In this document: piece by piece, positions 23,584 through 35,409 of the stretch
Position numbering within the stretch: the stretch's first letter is position 1
How the letters are laid out: the number at the start of each line of letters is the position of its first letter
From: Manis javanica
Lineage: Eukaryota; Chordata; Mammalia; Pholidota; Manidae
Reading direction: 5' to 3'
NCBI RefSeq assembly: GCF_040802235.1
Contig: NC_133170.1
Coordinates: forward strand, 43,843,501 to 43,907,500
Length of the DNA stretch: 64,000 bases
Translations under genes and position numbers: made by a program
The notes under the pieces: model-generated
The model's database searches: none
What the model was told of the DNA's origin: nothing
The model's input: the letters and a program-made list of their open reading frames with translations, nothing else

Positions 23584-26500
23584 ATGCGGTCTTGTTGTGC
23601 AGAGCATTCTGAAGGTGTGGGAGTCAGGGAAGCCGAGAGGAGCAGTCTTTCTGCTCGCTGCGGGCGCTGGCTCAGCACCCACCTCCAACGCCTCTGTCCG
23701 TGTTTCCCGAGGAGCCCCGAGGTAACACAGGGCAGCCCAGAGCAGGCCACTCCAGGGCCAGGCCCCAAGTGTGACCCATCCCGGGCTGACCTTCCCACCG
23801 GCCCCTTCCGTGTGTGTGTGGTGGGTGTGGGGCATGGGTGGGACGGAAGTCTGGGGAGGAGGGTGGCCATTCCTGGGTGGCAGCATGTTGTGAGGTGGTG
23901 GCCCCCCGGCGGGGTAGTCAGTGTCACAGCTCTGGTCTCATCATTCAGGATGTGGAGGTGAGTGTAGGGACCAGGCACTTCCACCCACATGTTAATTCTG
24001 AGCCTGAGGGGGTGTCCTCTCCTTCCCTCACGGAGTGGATTTCTATTGCAGATGGCCCTGTGTGCCTGATGTCGGGGGCAGGATTTGAGGCCCACATCTC
24101 CCCCTGAGGGGAGGTCCAGGCAGCCCCGGGTGGCCCCTCCCAAGCTACTGGGCGCTGGCTTTTCAGAGCTCCACCCTGGGGAGCGTGTTGGAGCTGGTGG
24201 ATGGATTCCCCTACTCCATCTCCCAGGACCTTGTTCAAAACCTGGCAACCTGCCAGGGCCCTCCCAGGGCTTCCCCATGAGAGTGTCCCAGGACAGTCCC
24301 ATTCCAGAAGGCCTAGAATCTCATTCCCTGGGGCACCCCTTCCCTCTTCTTGATCGCACCCCAGGGGTCTGGGGACTCTCAGGTGAGTTGCAAACCTCCC
24401 TCGTCTTGGAGGTTCCTGGGTTCCCCACTGACTATATCCCTGCTGACCCCCTCAGCGTGAACATGAGTCAACTGTCAATGGGAGTGAGGTTCCCAAGCGC
24501 ACGGCTCCCCGGACGGGTGAGAGGAGGAAGTGGAGGAGGTGCACCTCCCGAGTGGATCCAGCTATAAACATCAGCCGGAGCACTCCTGAGTTCACACTCC
24601 CTCCCGAGGACGCTGACCAGCCGACCACGGGCCAGCGGCCCCCCCGGTGAGCCTCCACCCCACCTCCTCGGCACAGTCAGGCCTCTGCCCGCAGCCCGCT
24701 GTGTGTCTTGAGTGTCTCCACACGTGTCTGAGCTGCCACATGCTCCTCTGACAGGCAGGGTGGCTGGTGATCAGCCTGTTAGGTTGCCCATGGGGATTAC
24801 GAGAGGAGTCTTAGATGGGCTCCCCTGGTCCTGGGCAGTGCAGAAAGGACTCCCGGCCAAGCTGGGCCACTTTGGTGCTATTACTCTTTTGTACTCGATG
24901 AAAAGCCTTTGGCCTTACCTATCAGGCACTTCAATTTGGAAAAGCACATGGAAAGAAGCCTTGGGAACGGGGAGGTGGGGGCTCGCAATTCCCTGTGGCT
25001 GGTCCTGGTCCTTGTCCTCACCGTGGCCAGATGAAGGACCCCTGGGGGCAGCAGAGGGGTACCTGGCAAGGTTCTGTTAGGACTTCCTTCAGCAACAATA
25101 GGTATGAAGCACTCACTTTGTGCAGGCCCTTTGGGGACACTTAGCATAACTGAGTGAAGGAAGCAGACAGAATACTGGGACCCTGTCCCATGTGGAGTCG
25201 GGCAGTCACTTCAGGCATCATCCGCAGGTCACGGCCGGAGAGCGTCACGGGCGATGCCCTCATGGCCTCCTCATGTAACAGGGGGCATGACAAGAGGCCT
25301 GAGGAGGATCTGAAAATGTGAGCATTCACTGGGTCCAGAGGGGGCACGGTCCATCTGCTCAGAAACGGCGGAGGAGGAGTTTGGGGCTTGGGGCAGGGGA
25401 GCTCAGCAGAACCCAGCAGGTCACCGATCTTTGGATTGCCACAGGAGAGCTGATGACAGGGGATGTCCTATTTGGGAGGATGGGAAAGGATGGGATCCCA
25501 GGACAGACACACAGGGTCTGTAAGGTGAAGGGCAGGTGCCTGGACAGGCAGGGGAACGCACAGTGGCCACGCCCGCAAAACGGTGGGCTGGGAGGGCAGT
25601 GTGGCTGGAAAGACCAGGCTTCTCACTCTTCTACCCCCAGGCCCAAGCCCCACCCCGGTATCCGACGGGCTAGGCGCCATGCCTGGGAGCCAGCTCATGT
25701 GCCCAGCGTCCTCCATGGCATCCAGCCTTCATCCATCCCAGAGGGCCGAGTCCTCCACCACTTGGTCCAGGAGGAGCACCTGGGGCCCACGGTGGCTGAG
25801 CTGGAAGGTGAGGGGCTGCAGCCAGGGGACCGTCTAGGGTGGGCTTTCCAGACTGGGGTTCCCTTCAAGGCAGTGAGGGCTTTTCTGTCATCGTAAGGTG
25901 TGGGGAATCAGCCCCGGGGTGACCGTGTCCCTGTGTCCTGCTCCAGAACCACGGCAGATGCAGCTGGCTCCAGAGGCACAGGGAGGGCCGGATTCATCAC
26001 TAGAGCCTGTTGAGGATCCCTGTGAGACCCCTGTGCTGGAGCTACGGCCGGTGTCACCTGCTTCAGGCCCTGCAGAGCCGCAGAATATCCCAGCAGTGGC
26101 CTCAGCCCTGGTGCCAGGCCCTGAGCTCGAGCCCCATGAGCCGTCAGGCACGGTACCTGGAGTACTTCCCAGAATGGCACTGATCCTGGCCGAGCCAGAG
26201 TCATGTCCAGAGTCCATCAGCCCCTGTGGTGTGAACACCTGGGATATCCCAGGAGTGGTCTCATGCCCCGAGCTGGAGTCCGATGTGCCATCAGAATGCA
26301 GCAGGTCAGCGATCTTTGGATTCCCATGGGCAGGCTGATGACTGGGGACATCCTATTTGGGAGATTGGGAAAGGATGGGGTCCCAGGAGAGACACACAGT
26401 GTCTGAAGGGGAAGGAGCAGTTGCTTCGACAGGCAGGGGAATGCCCAGTGGCCAGTCCTACAGAAGGTTGGGCTGGGAAGGCAGTGGAGCTGGAAAGACC

Positions 26501-29500
26501 AGGCTTCTAACACTTCCACACACAGGCCTACCCCCAGTCCCGGGATGCGACTGGCTGGGTGCCATACCTGGGAGCCCAAGCATGTGCCCAGCGTCCTCCA
26601 TGGCAGCCAGCTTTCATCCATCCCAGAGGGCCGAGTCCTTCACCACTTGGTCCAGGAGGAGCACGTGGGGCCCACGGTGGCAGAGATGGAAGGTGAGGGC
26701 CTGCAGCCAGGGAACCATCTAGGGTGGGCTTTCCAGACTGGGGTTCCCTTCAAGGCAGTGAGGGATTTCTGTCATTGTAAGGCATGGTGAATCAGCCCCG
26801 GGGTGACCATGTCCCTGTGTCCTGCTCCAGAACCACGGCAGATGCAGATGGCTCCAGAGGCACAGGGAGGGCCGGATTCATCGCTAGAGCCTGTTGAGGA
26901 TCCCCGTGAGACCCCTGTGCTGGAGCTACGGCCGGTGTCACCTGCTTCAGGCCCTGCAGAGCCAGAGGATGTCCCAGCTGTGGCCGCAACCCCGGTGCCA
27001 GGCCCTGAGCTGCAGCCCCATGAGCCCTCAGGCATGGTGCCCGGACCACTTGATGGAATGGCACCAGGCCTGGCAGAGCCCGAGGCAGTACTGGAGCCCA
27101 CCAGCCCCTGTGCCGTGAACACCTGGGATGTGCCGAGGGAGGAGGAGCCGACCATCCTGGCGTTTCCCCCTCGCCTGGTGGCCGAGCAGCTGACCCTGAT
27201 GTGTGCGGTGAGCAGAGCGGGCTCTCTGGGTCAGGCGTGGGCCTTCCCTGTGTCACGGGCTGCCTCAGACCTGCTATGGACTCATGTGATCTGGGCCCAA
27301 GTCCCCACAGCTTCCCCACGGACTCACCCCGTGTCATGAGAGACTCTCCTCACCCACAAGCCTTCAGTGACCATACAGGGACAGTATGGCTAGCACTTAG
27401 GGATACTTGCAGACCAATGAGGAGGAATGGAGGGAAGGTGGGCAGGGCCTGGCTGGGATGGGAGGGGCAGGAAATGGGAGGCATGCTCTGGGAGGTGCCG
27501 CCAGGGCCTTAGGTCCTTAGGCCATTGGCCTGGCAGGCCTCCACAGACTCTCCACTTCAGAGGCCCCTGCCATGGACCTGACTGCATGGGAGACACAGAC
27601 ACCAAGAAAGGCCCTGGGTGGAATTGTTTTGGGGAAAACTGCACCTGAGTGGGCAGCTGGATCTACGGGGTTGCAGAATGGAAGGCAGATGCCCCAGGAT
27701 GGGCAGGGTGAGCTGCCTTGTGTGGCAGGGAGGAGGTGTGTGAGGGTGTCTGCGAGCAAAGCCCCTCTGTTCCTCGCCACTGTGGCGTCCTGTGTATCTG
27801 GTCCTGGGAGCCTCAGTGGATGGGGTCCGAAGGCCAGTTGGCCACAAGGCCTACAGCACATCCTCAGCTGCGTGGGCTCCAGCTCTGACCAGAAACTCTG
27901 CCTGGGCATATGGGCACCAGGGGCACAGCAGGATGACACCCCTTGTCATCCCCAGGTGCTGTTCACCGAGGTGGCATATGCTGAATGCCAGGCCTACTTT
28001 TGGCACCAGTCACAGATGGGAGGCCTTGAGCTCCTGGCCCCCACCATCCATCGCATCATCAGGCAATGCGGTGACACGGCTAATTTGGTCACCTCTTCCT
28101 GCCTCGGTGCCCCGAGCATGACATCCCGGGACAGGGCCCGAGTGGTGAAGTTCTGGATCCAGGTGGCCAAGGTATGTCATTGGACAGCCAATGGGGTCCA
28201 TCCTGGCATCTTGGGAACTGCTCCCCTCCTTTGCCAGCCATCATGATGGATGGCTGCCATCTGACCCAGCACAGTCCCTGGGTCCCTCGAGCCAGGGGTG
28301 TGCAGACCTGCACTTGTAGGCCTCAGCGGTGGGACAACCGTACCTGGCCCCTTTCTTGAGTTGAGCTACAGTCTTCCACCCAGGATGGCTGCTCTCCTGG
28401 TACCAGGTGTGCTGGACTCCCTGGGTGTCTGTCTCCTTAAGGAAAGGAGTACATGGGGTGACAGAGCAGAGAGGCAGGCCCCTCTCTCAGCTCTGTCTTC
28501 CCTCCCAGGAGTGTCTGGCCCTCAAAAATTTTGCGTCCCTTCGTGCCATTCTCTTGGCCCTGCAGAGCCCAGCTGTACGTCGTCTGGAGAGCACCTGGCG
28601 ACATGTTCCCTGGTGGGTTGTCCTGTCCCCAGGACTAGGGCACCTAAGAGGATAAGGTCACCCCTAGGTTTGGTAGTTTCCATCAGTCGGCTGGGACTTC
28701 CCGGGAGGCAGCAGAGCCTAGGGACAGGGATCGTGGGCTCTCGGATTCCCCTGTGGGGTTAGGCCAGGGGTTCTCCTGGAAGAATCGGTTTCCTGCAATG
28801 TCAGGTGTGGGTTGAAACCAATTGGAGATTTTGAGCATGTGCTCTTCAGCAGGAGGTCTCTGCCCCAAGGACAGTGACCTGGCCCAAAGCAGATTTGCCC
28901 CCATGAGGACTGGGAATGGAGGCCCAGGGTGGAAACATGCAGCCCCCTCCGCAGGCCACGGATTCCCCAGGGCTCAGGGCTGTGGTGGAAAGCCTCATGC
29001 AGGCTTGTGGATCTCCTGGGTGCCCCAGGAAAAGGGTCTGCCCCCAACTCTCCACCTACTGGCCATGTGTCTCCCTCTTCCTCTCCCCTCCCCTTAGGAA
29101 GAGCTCCAGGATATATAAAAACCTTAAAAAGAGGGACAAGGGCATTAACAGGAAGTGGCTCCTCGAGGTAAATGGAGGGTCCTTGGGGCAAGTCCTCTGT
29201 TGTGCTGTGGCCCATACTTGGGGCAGACTCGAGGTGTGTGTGGGGTGAGAGGGGGTAGCTGATGGGGAAAGTAGGGTCCAGCAGGACCCCGAGGGTCCTG
29301 CTTGTCTCCCTCCCTTGCTCCACTTGACTGGGGACCTGACAACCAGTGAGGACCAGAGGATGGTACCCCAGTCAGGGCTGGGGCTGGCATGTGGTCAGCA
29401 GCACGGGTAGGGCCTATGGCTGAGCAATGTCGGCCTCTCCCCTGGGTCCCCTGAGCTGGTCACTGCCCCACTGAAGCCTTGGGCATCTCATCTGGTCATC

Positions 29501-31583
29501 AAGGATTGTCACCTTGGGGTGTGGGCCTCCCAGGTGAGCAGGGTCCAGGGAGCACAAAATGGGCTTCAGCTTTGTGCCCATCCCACCTGTTCGTGTGAGG
29601 GGAGCTCTGGTGAGAGCCAGGTGACAGACAGTAAGTCCTCAGGGCACCCTGGGAGGCAGAGGGATCTCCCCTGGCACTCTGTAGGTGACGAAACCCCTTA
29701 GGGCGTCCAGCCATGGCCCACAGACACCTGTGAGTATTAGTGAGTGCTTGAGCTGGGATCGCCCTAGGCTGAGAGCCTGTTGGAGGTGGGGACAGCATAG
29801 GTACTAGGAGACTCAGAGGGCAATGCATCCATCAAGCAAGGTCTGGTGGTGGGAGGCCATGTGGGAGGGAAGCATGAGCACTTGAGTGTCCTGGACCTTG
29901 CAGGAGGCGAAGTCCATCGCGACGAAACTGCTGTGGGCCACCAGGGGATCCCAGGGTAGGAAGCAGCAGGTGAGAGTGGCGTGGCGCGGGTCCTGGGTGG
30001 TGGGGGCGACCTTGTACCTGCTCCTGGTGCCAGCAGCCCTGAGCTGCCAGCACTGGGGTGACCAGGAGGAGGGCGAGAGCAGCTGGGTACAGGGGGAAGT
30101 TGGAGGACAGGTGCAGGGACCACAGGTCCTGGGATTGGCCACAAGCCAGCCCTGGGAGGGACCAGGAGAGCAGCGCAGGGCGAAGGGAGGGGAGGGAGGC
30201 AGCACAAGGGTGGTCCAAGGGAGCTGGGGGCTGCAGGTGTGGGGTTCAGGGGAGGCTCTGTGGGTGCCCGTGAGGCAGGTGGGTACTCATCACCTCCACA
30301 CCCAGGTGGCACAGGGCATGGTCCCCTTCCTCGGACTGTTCTTGGATGACCTGCTCGTAGACAAACTCCCGGAACATAATGAGGATGTGAGTGAGCCCAG
30401 AGGGGCATGGGTGGTGGGGGGGTGGGGCAGGATGGTGAGCTTTAGAGAGGAGAGAGGCCCCAGTGAGCCCGGAGCTCGCAGCACCCGGCCAGCCCTCTCC
30501 TGAGAGTCTCCCATCCATCTCACGAGCTGGGCTGCTTGGAGAGGACTGCCAGAAGGATCCCCCTAAGCCCTGGTCCTGTCCCTGGGCAGGTGGGGCTGAG
30601 GGCTACAGGGGGCAGCATCTGAGCAGGACTGGCCTCCTGCTCAGGCGCTGCCCTAGCGAGGGGATGTTGCTCCTTCAGGGCAGGAAGCACATCATGGGGC
30701 TGGCAGTGCCTTCCCGCCTGAGGCCTCAGCTCCCTAGTCCAGTCCCCGTTCTTGGTAACCCCGATGCTGGGGTAGGTCTGGGTGCTATTTCTCGGCAGGC
30801 CTGCCCCTTGGAGGGCCCTGGCAGTCCTCCAACTTGAGAAAGAGTGGGGACATTCTGGCCCTGTTCTGGGCCCAGGGGACTGCTACTGATGCACTTTGTT
30901 TGCCTTCCTGCCTTCCAGGGTGACAAGACGAGCAAGAGAGTGTTGAGTGTAGTACCACATAAGGTGAGAAATGGAGTCAAGATCCCTGGGCAGGACCCCG
31001 TCTGGCCCATTCCCTGGGTCTAACGTGTCTTGACAGAGTTAAGATATGCAGAGCTGGGGGCACTGAAGGCTTTGTCAAGTGGGGGATGGGGTGGCATCAA
31101 GGCCGCCTTCCTGGAGGAGGAGCTGGAGACCCAACAGTAGGAACAGGCAGGGCTGGTAGGCATTGGAGGGAAGGTGGTTTCCTTTGTGAGCAAAGATCCA
31201 GGACCATCCCACTGCCCCACTCCTCACTCCCCTCCTTGTCTGCATCCTGCCCTTCCTCTGCCCCAGGTCACTCTCGTCCTGGGTGAGATCTTGATGCACA
31301 AGCGCATGGCTGCGCTGTACTACCTGGAGCCCGATGAGCACTTTTTCAAGTCCTTTTTCCAGGCCGTGGAGCCCATGGATGAAGAGGAGAGGTGAGGCTG
31401 CCAGGAGGCGGGTGTGGGCTCCAGCTGCCAGCAGGCTCTTGGAGAAGGGCCCCAGACGTGTGGCTCCAGAGGCTCACAGGTGGCCCTCTGTCCTGCAGCT
31501 ACAGCCTGTCCTGCCAGCTGGAGCCCCCACGCCAGAGGGCTGGCAGAAAGGGACTGTTTTTCTTCAGGTCCCACAAGAGTTAA
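23584..31583 (+). CDS. RGL4: RGL4-like Ral guanine-nucleotide exchange factor, complete 14-exon gene model
   Basis: Exons: 23584-23721, 24456-24646, 25641-25807, 25947-26304, 26526-26692, 26831-27207, 27956-28171, 28509-28612, 29098-29167, 29904-29969, 30306-30386, 30919-30963, 31267-31391, 31499-31583. All introns are GT-AG, phases match at each junction, and the 2,190-nt sum encodes 729 residues plus TAA. The ATG at 23584 has A at -3. Residues 1-46 (MRSCC start, Arg/Cys-rich) resemble the first exon of mammalian RalGDS-like proteins. Residues about 110-466 are two copies of a Pro/Glu-rich linker module. The RasGEF domain spans about 450-729: FPPRLVAEQLTLM, APTIHRII, DRARVVKFWIQVAK, ECLALKNFASLRAILLALQS, VPFLGLFLDDL and SLSCQLEPP. 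There is no Ras-association domain, as in RGL4/Rgr. Family members load Ral-type GTPases with GTP at membranes. Changes at usually conserved sites (LMDA to LMCA, QFN to QCG) leave activity open. Exons 1-2 are the least certain. Confidence 0.8.
25414..27125 (+). repeat. 885-bp in-frame tandem duplication of two RGL4-like exons
   Basis: The block starting at 25414 ('cagcaggtcaccgatctttg') is repeated from 26299 ('cagcaggtcagcgatctttg'). Exon starts 25641 and 26526 and exon ends 25807 and 26692 are both offset by 885; the next pair (25947, 26831) is offset by 884. Each unit carries one exon ending ...HHLVQEEH(L/V)GPTVAE(L/M)E and one Pro/Glu-rich linker exon beginning EPRQMQ. The copies remain open and phase-compatible, so both could be used in one mRNA. 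Alternatively one unit may be skipped, since the pair (358+167 = 525 nt) is divisible by three. Confidence 0.92.
26299..26310 (+). other. Splice donor formed at the duplication junction
   Basis: The first linker exon ends CAG|gtcagc at 26304/26305. The matching bases in the upstream unit, 25414-25424, lie in intron sequence before the third exon, where they are not used. Joining linker exon to this intron sequence gives a donor whose phase (2) matches the acceptor at 26525/26526. This is inferred from sequence only, with no transcript evidence. Confidence 0.6.
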
Positions 31584-32740
31584 ACTTACTGGCCAGGGCC
31601 AGGTGAGTTTCTGGCTTGGTGCCATTGGCAAGGGGTGGGCTGTTCCCCAGTCTGCGGGAAGCTTTGGGCTCTGTTGGGTGTGGGGGAGTCCTAAAGACAG
31701 GTGGGGCTGGCATCCCAGCTCCACTGCCAGTCCAGACCTCTCAGAGTGAAGGTTGATTCCCCTCCACCTCTGGGACCCAGTTTCCTTCTCTGTGAGTAGG
31801 TGATGCTCATGAGCCTTTCCGTGACAGGGAACCCATGGGTGCTGCTGATGGCCAGACCCTTCTGTACTGGGCCAGGAACACAGAGGGCAGAGGGGATGGT
31901 GTGGAAGCAGGATAATGGGGGGAACCCGGGATAACCTGCCTCTTCTGTTCACCTGTGTGGCCCTGCAGCTGCTGTCATCGGGCCCGCAACACTGCTGCTG
32001 CCCTGGCTACGTGCAGAGGAGAGCTTCTGCTTCAGGCAGGCAGCACCTGGCACCCCAAGACCCTAGTCTGCTTCCTGCTCCTCTTGCTCTACCTGCTCAT
32101 CCCAGACCCTCTGCTGGGGCAGGTGCTCTGGTACCTCCTCTGTTGACAGACTCGGGCAGCTCTCCAGCATCCCGCTGCATCCTCAAGGACCTGTACATAG
32201 CTGCGGCCAACCTGGCTACCTTTGTGCTGTGTCGCCCCCTCTACTCGTGTCCCGCTGCACAGAGAGGCAAGCTGCCCCACCATGCGGTGGGTGTCACCAT
32301 TCGTGCATGTGTCCTCCTCCGTGTTTGATGCCATGTGCTGCCTGGGTGCCATCAGCCACTGTGTTGTAGCCATAGGGTTCCAGGGAGAGGTGGGGCCGTC
32401 TTCACCAGGCCCAGCCTATCCTGGGATGGACACAGGCACGGCACAGTGCTGCCTGGAACCACTGCCTCCTGTGTGCCCAGTGGAGGCTTCTGAGGATTCG
32501 GGTGGCTGGCAACCATAGGTTCTCATGGTATGCTTGCTCCCAAGGGAGCCCTGTGTGCAACTTCCTCCCCTCATCCCTGAGGAATAGCCTCCCATGTATT
32601 AAAGATGGTGTGAGAGGTGACATAGAGACCTCCTCCTGAAAGCATGTATTTTATGAAAATATAAGTAAAAGAACTTATCCTGAAAGAGTACCAGGAAAGA
32701 AGACTGCCCCAGACTGCATACACCTGGAGAAAAGGGCAGA
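30745..32740 (+). repeat. Segmental duplication, downstream copy
   Basis: Matches 1-1996 with 16 substitutions and no indel. It contains exons 12-14 of the complete RGL4-like gene and about 1.15 kb beyond its stop codon. Similarity ends after 'tggagaaaagggcaga' at 32740. Only two differences fall in the first 1,000 bp and fourteen in the rest. Confidence 0.97.
31584..32606 (+). other. Probable 3' UTR / 3' flank of the RGL4-like gene
   Basis: No further coding exon is supported after TAA 31581-31583. An ATTAAA at 32598-32603, present also in the upstream copy (1854-1859), is the best polyadenylation-signal candidate, but transcript ends are unknown. A non-canonical earlier end is equally possible. 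Confidence 0.35.
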
Positions 32741-34260
32741 CTTCACGGGACAGATGATTATAAAATTTTGTCTTCCACATGCACTGTTTTATGAAAACTG
32801 AAAGAAATATCTGGAGTCAGTGCTATTCATGAATTATTGACCCATTCATGGACATAAAATGATACAAATAAAAGTGTTGAAAGAGAACGTGCCAGAGACC
32901 CAGTTTATAAAATCCCTATCCTGTTTTGCACTAATCCATGTCTCCTGTAAATGGGTGGCATTCATCATTAGTTTTTTCTTATAGCTGTAAAATATGGCAC
33001 TTAATTCTTTTTGAATTAAAAAAATACTCTTACCTATATTCTGGTATCATTGTTAATGTACATAATGGATTTAATTTTTAATTGTAGGCATGGGAAATGT
33101 TTTTTTTGAAATAAGTGGAATATAATATAGGTTTTTAAGTGTCCTAAATTAGGTTTTATTTTTTCTTATAATAATTAAGAGTCTTTATATCTTCTACTCA
33201 GTATTCAGTTATTTAGGACCAGACTATGTTTCAATATTTGATTCATAAACATATTTTCATGCTTATCAGATGAAAGTGTAATAACATTTCTAACATCCTG
33301 GGGTATTAAGAGCTTATTCTCAGGTGACTTATCAGCTGAATATTCCTTATTTTCTCAGAAACATATTGTTCCTATCTCCCTCCCTTCTGCTTCCAAGTGC
33401 GGAAGCCTCCAAAGTCCTCTTTATACTATAGAACCCAGTCTACAACTGGCTGTAACAGATGAGACCCCTGACTCCAGCCAGAGAGGTTCTTTCTCCTGGA
33501 AGGTGGATATAAGTGGCAGAAATGGAGCTGTCTCTTCTGGTTACTAGTTCTGAGAATGTATGTGAGTGAATATACTGTCACATCGCAACTCCATATTGCT
33601 AGCTGGTGTTCTCACAATATTTATTTTAGCAGTAGTGGGAATAAGAGATAGGTAAGGCCATTATCATGAAATGACACAATAGATAATCTGAAATGACACA
33701 AAAGAAGAGCCTGACACACAAAGTTAACAGAGTTAACAATGTTATGTTATCAAAGTTAACAGTTATGTTTATTCACTTAGTTGTGGATATTTCACAACGT
33801 GCATGTATATAAAGTCATGAAGTCACCTTAAATAAACACCTAAAATATACACAATTTTTTAAGAGAAAAAAAAGTATTTTATTTTTAATAACCACAGTTA
33901 TTACTAATGGGATGTGTGTGCCTGTTGGGCACTGCCCAGTTCTCAAATTTGGAATCAGATTGCTCACCACCATCCTCATTTCTTGTTCCACATTGATTTT
34001 TACTCAGTGCCTGCTTTTTATCCTAGCAACCATCAAATACCTAGCTTCACAATAATGTGACTTCATTGAAATGACCTAACATTGAAATTGCAGTTTCCAG
34101 CAGGTGTCAAATCTCATTGTGGTTTTCTTGAAAATTAAAATTAAAATGTCCCATAACACCCCTCTGAGTTTCCTAGGAAACCTTAGCATGCAATTTGAAT
34201 ACTGTGGGTTTATTGCATGACTTTAAGTTTTTGATTTGATAATTTGTAGGTAGATATACC
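32741..34260. other. AT-rich unassigned DNA
   Basis: Begins at the duplication breakpoint. No gene or confident repeat, although some stretches may be old LINE or LTR relics. Confidence 0.4.
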
Positions 34261-35057
34261 TTTTTTTAAAATTTATTTTTTATTTTGGTATCATTAATCT
34301 ACAATTACATGAGGAACATTATGTTTACTAGGCCCCCCTTTCACCAAGTCCCCCCCCACCACATACCACATTAGTCACTGTCCATCAGCGTAGTAAGATG
34401 CTGTAAAATCACTACTTGTCTTCTCTGTGTTGCACAGCCCTCTCTGTGCCCCCCCCCACATTATACATGCTAATAGTAAGGCCCCCTTTTTTCTTCCCCC
34501 TCCTTCTCCCTCCCTTCCCACCCATGCTCCCCAGTCCCTTTCCCTTTGGTAACTGTTATTCCTTTCTTGGGTTCTGTGATTCTGCTGCTGTTTTGTTCCT
34601 TCAGTTTTTCCTTTGTTCTTACATTCCACATGTGAGTGAAATCATTTGGTACTTGTCTTTCTCCGCCTGGCTTATTTCATTGAGCATAATACCCTCTAGC
34701 TCCATCCATGTTGTTGCAAACGATAGGATTTGTTTTCTTCTTATGGATGAATAGTGGCTCATAGATTCCATTGGGTATGTGTACCACATCTTTATCTATT
34801 CATCTATTGATGGACACTTATGTTGCTTCCATTTCTTGGCTATTGTAAAAAGTGCTGCGATAAACATAAGGGTGCATCTGTCTTTTTCAAATTGGGCCGC
34901 TGCATTCTTAGGGTAAATTCCTAGAAGTGGGATTACTGGAATTCCTAGAAGTGGTATTTCTATTTTGAGCTTTTTGAGGAACCTCCATACTGCTTTCCAC
35001 AATGGTTGAACTAATTTACATTCCCACCAACAGTGTAGGAGGTTCCCCTTTCTCTAA
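34261..35057 (-). mobile_element. 5'-truncated LINE-1, antisense, lineage-type 3' end
   Basis: Starts with a T-rich run (the poly(A) side) and a 3' UTR reading 'ggtatcattaatctacaatt', then the conserved end of ORF2 in antisense ('ccatccatgttgttgcaaac', 'ttcatctattgatggacact', 'attcccaccaacagtgtagg'). A 207-bp minus-strand frame at 34796-35002 is the ORF2 C-terminus. From memory this 3' UTR type is common in pangolin LINE-1s; that attribution is uncertain. Confidence 0.85.
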
Positions 35058-35409
35058 ATATACACAATTTTAGATTGCCAATTATACTTCAATGAAGCTG
35101 GAAAAAGAAGTAAAACACTTCAAAGCAGCTCAACCAAATGGGAAGAATTTTTGTAATTCCTAGGGGAAAAGAACTACTAGCCAAATTTAAAAGCCCCTCA
35201 TTCTATCAGTCAAATGGTTGAATATTGAAAGCATTTCTTTCAAAACCAGTAACAAGCCTAGGGTGCTCAGTATGACCAGTTTTTCTCAACTGAATAAACT
35301 AATTAATTGGATATTATTATATCATTGTTTAAAATGTCTAAAAAAGCCACAGAAAATTATTTTAAAAATTTACTAATTTTGATGAATATTTCAAACAGAA
35401 GTGAAATAA
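35058..35409. other. AT-rich unassigned DNA
   Basis: Short stretch between two minus-strand retroelements with nothing recognised. Confidence 0.4.

Noticed and set aside
25318-25896. 192-codon frame as a single-exon gene
   Set aside because: It reads through intron sequence on both sides of RGL4-like exon 3, which has good AG and GT borders at 25640 and 25808.
29764-30408. 214-codon minus-strand Pro/Ser-rich frame
   Set aside because: Antisense shadow within introns and exons 10-11 of the RGL4-like gene; no homology recognised.
31015-31110. Possible extra exon after 'cttgacagag' between exons 12 and 13
   Set aside because: Inserting it would break the phase match between exon 12 (phase 0) and exon 13, and the family alignment is complete without it.
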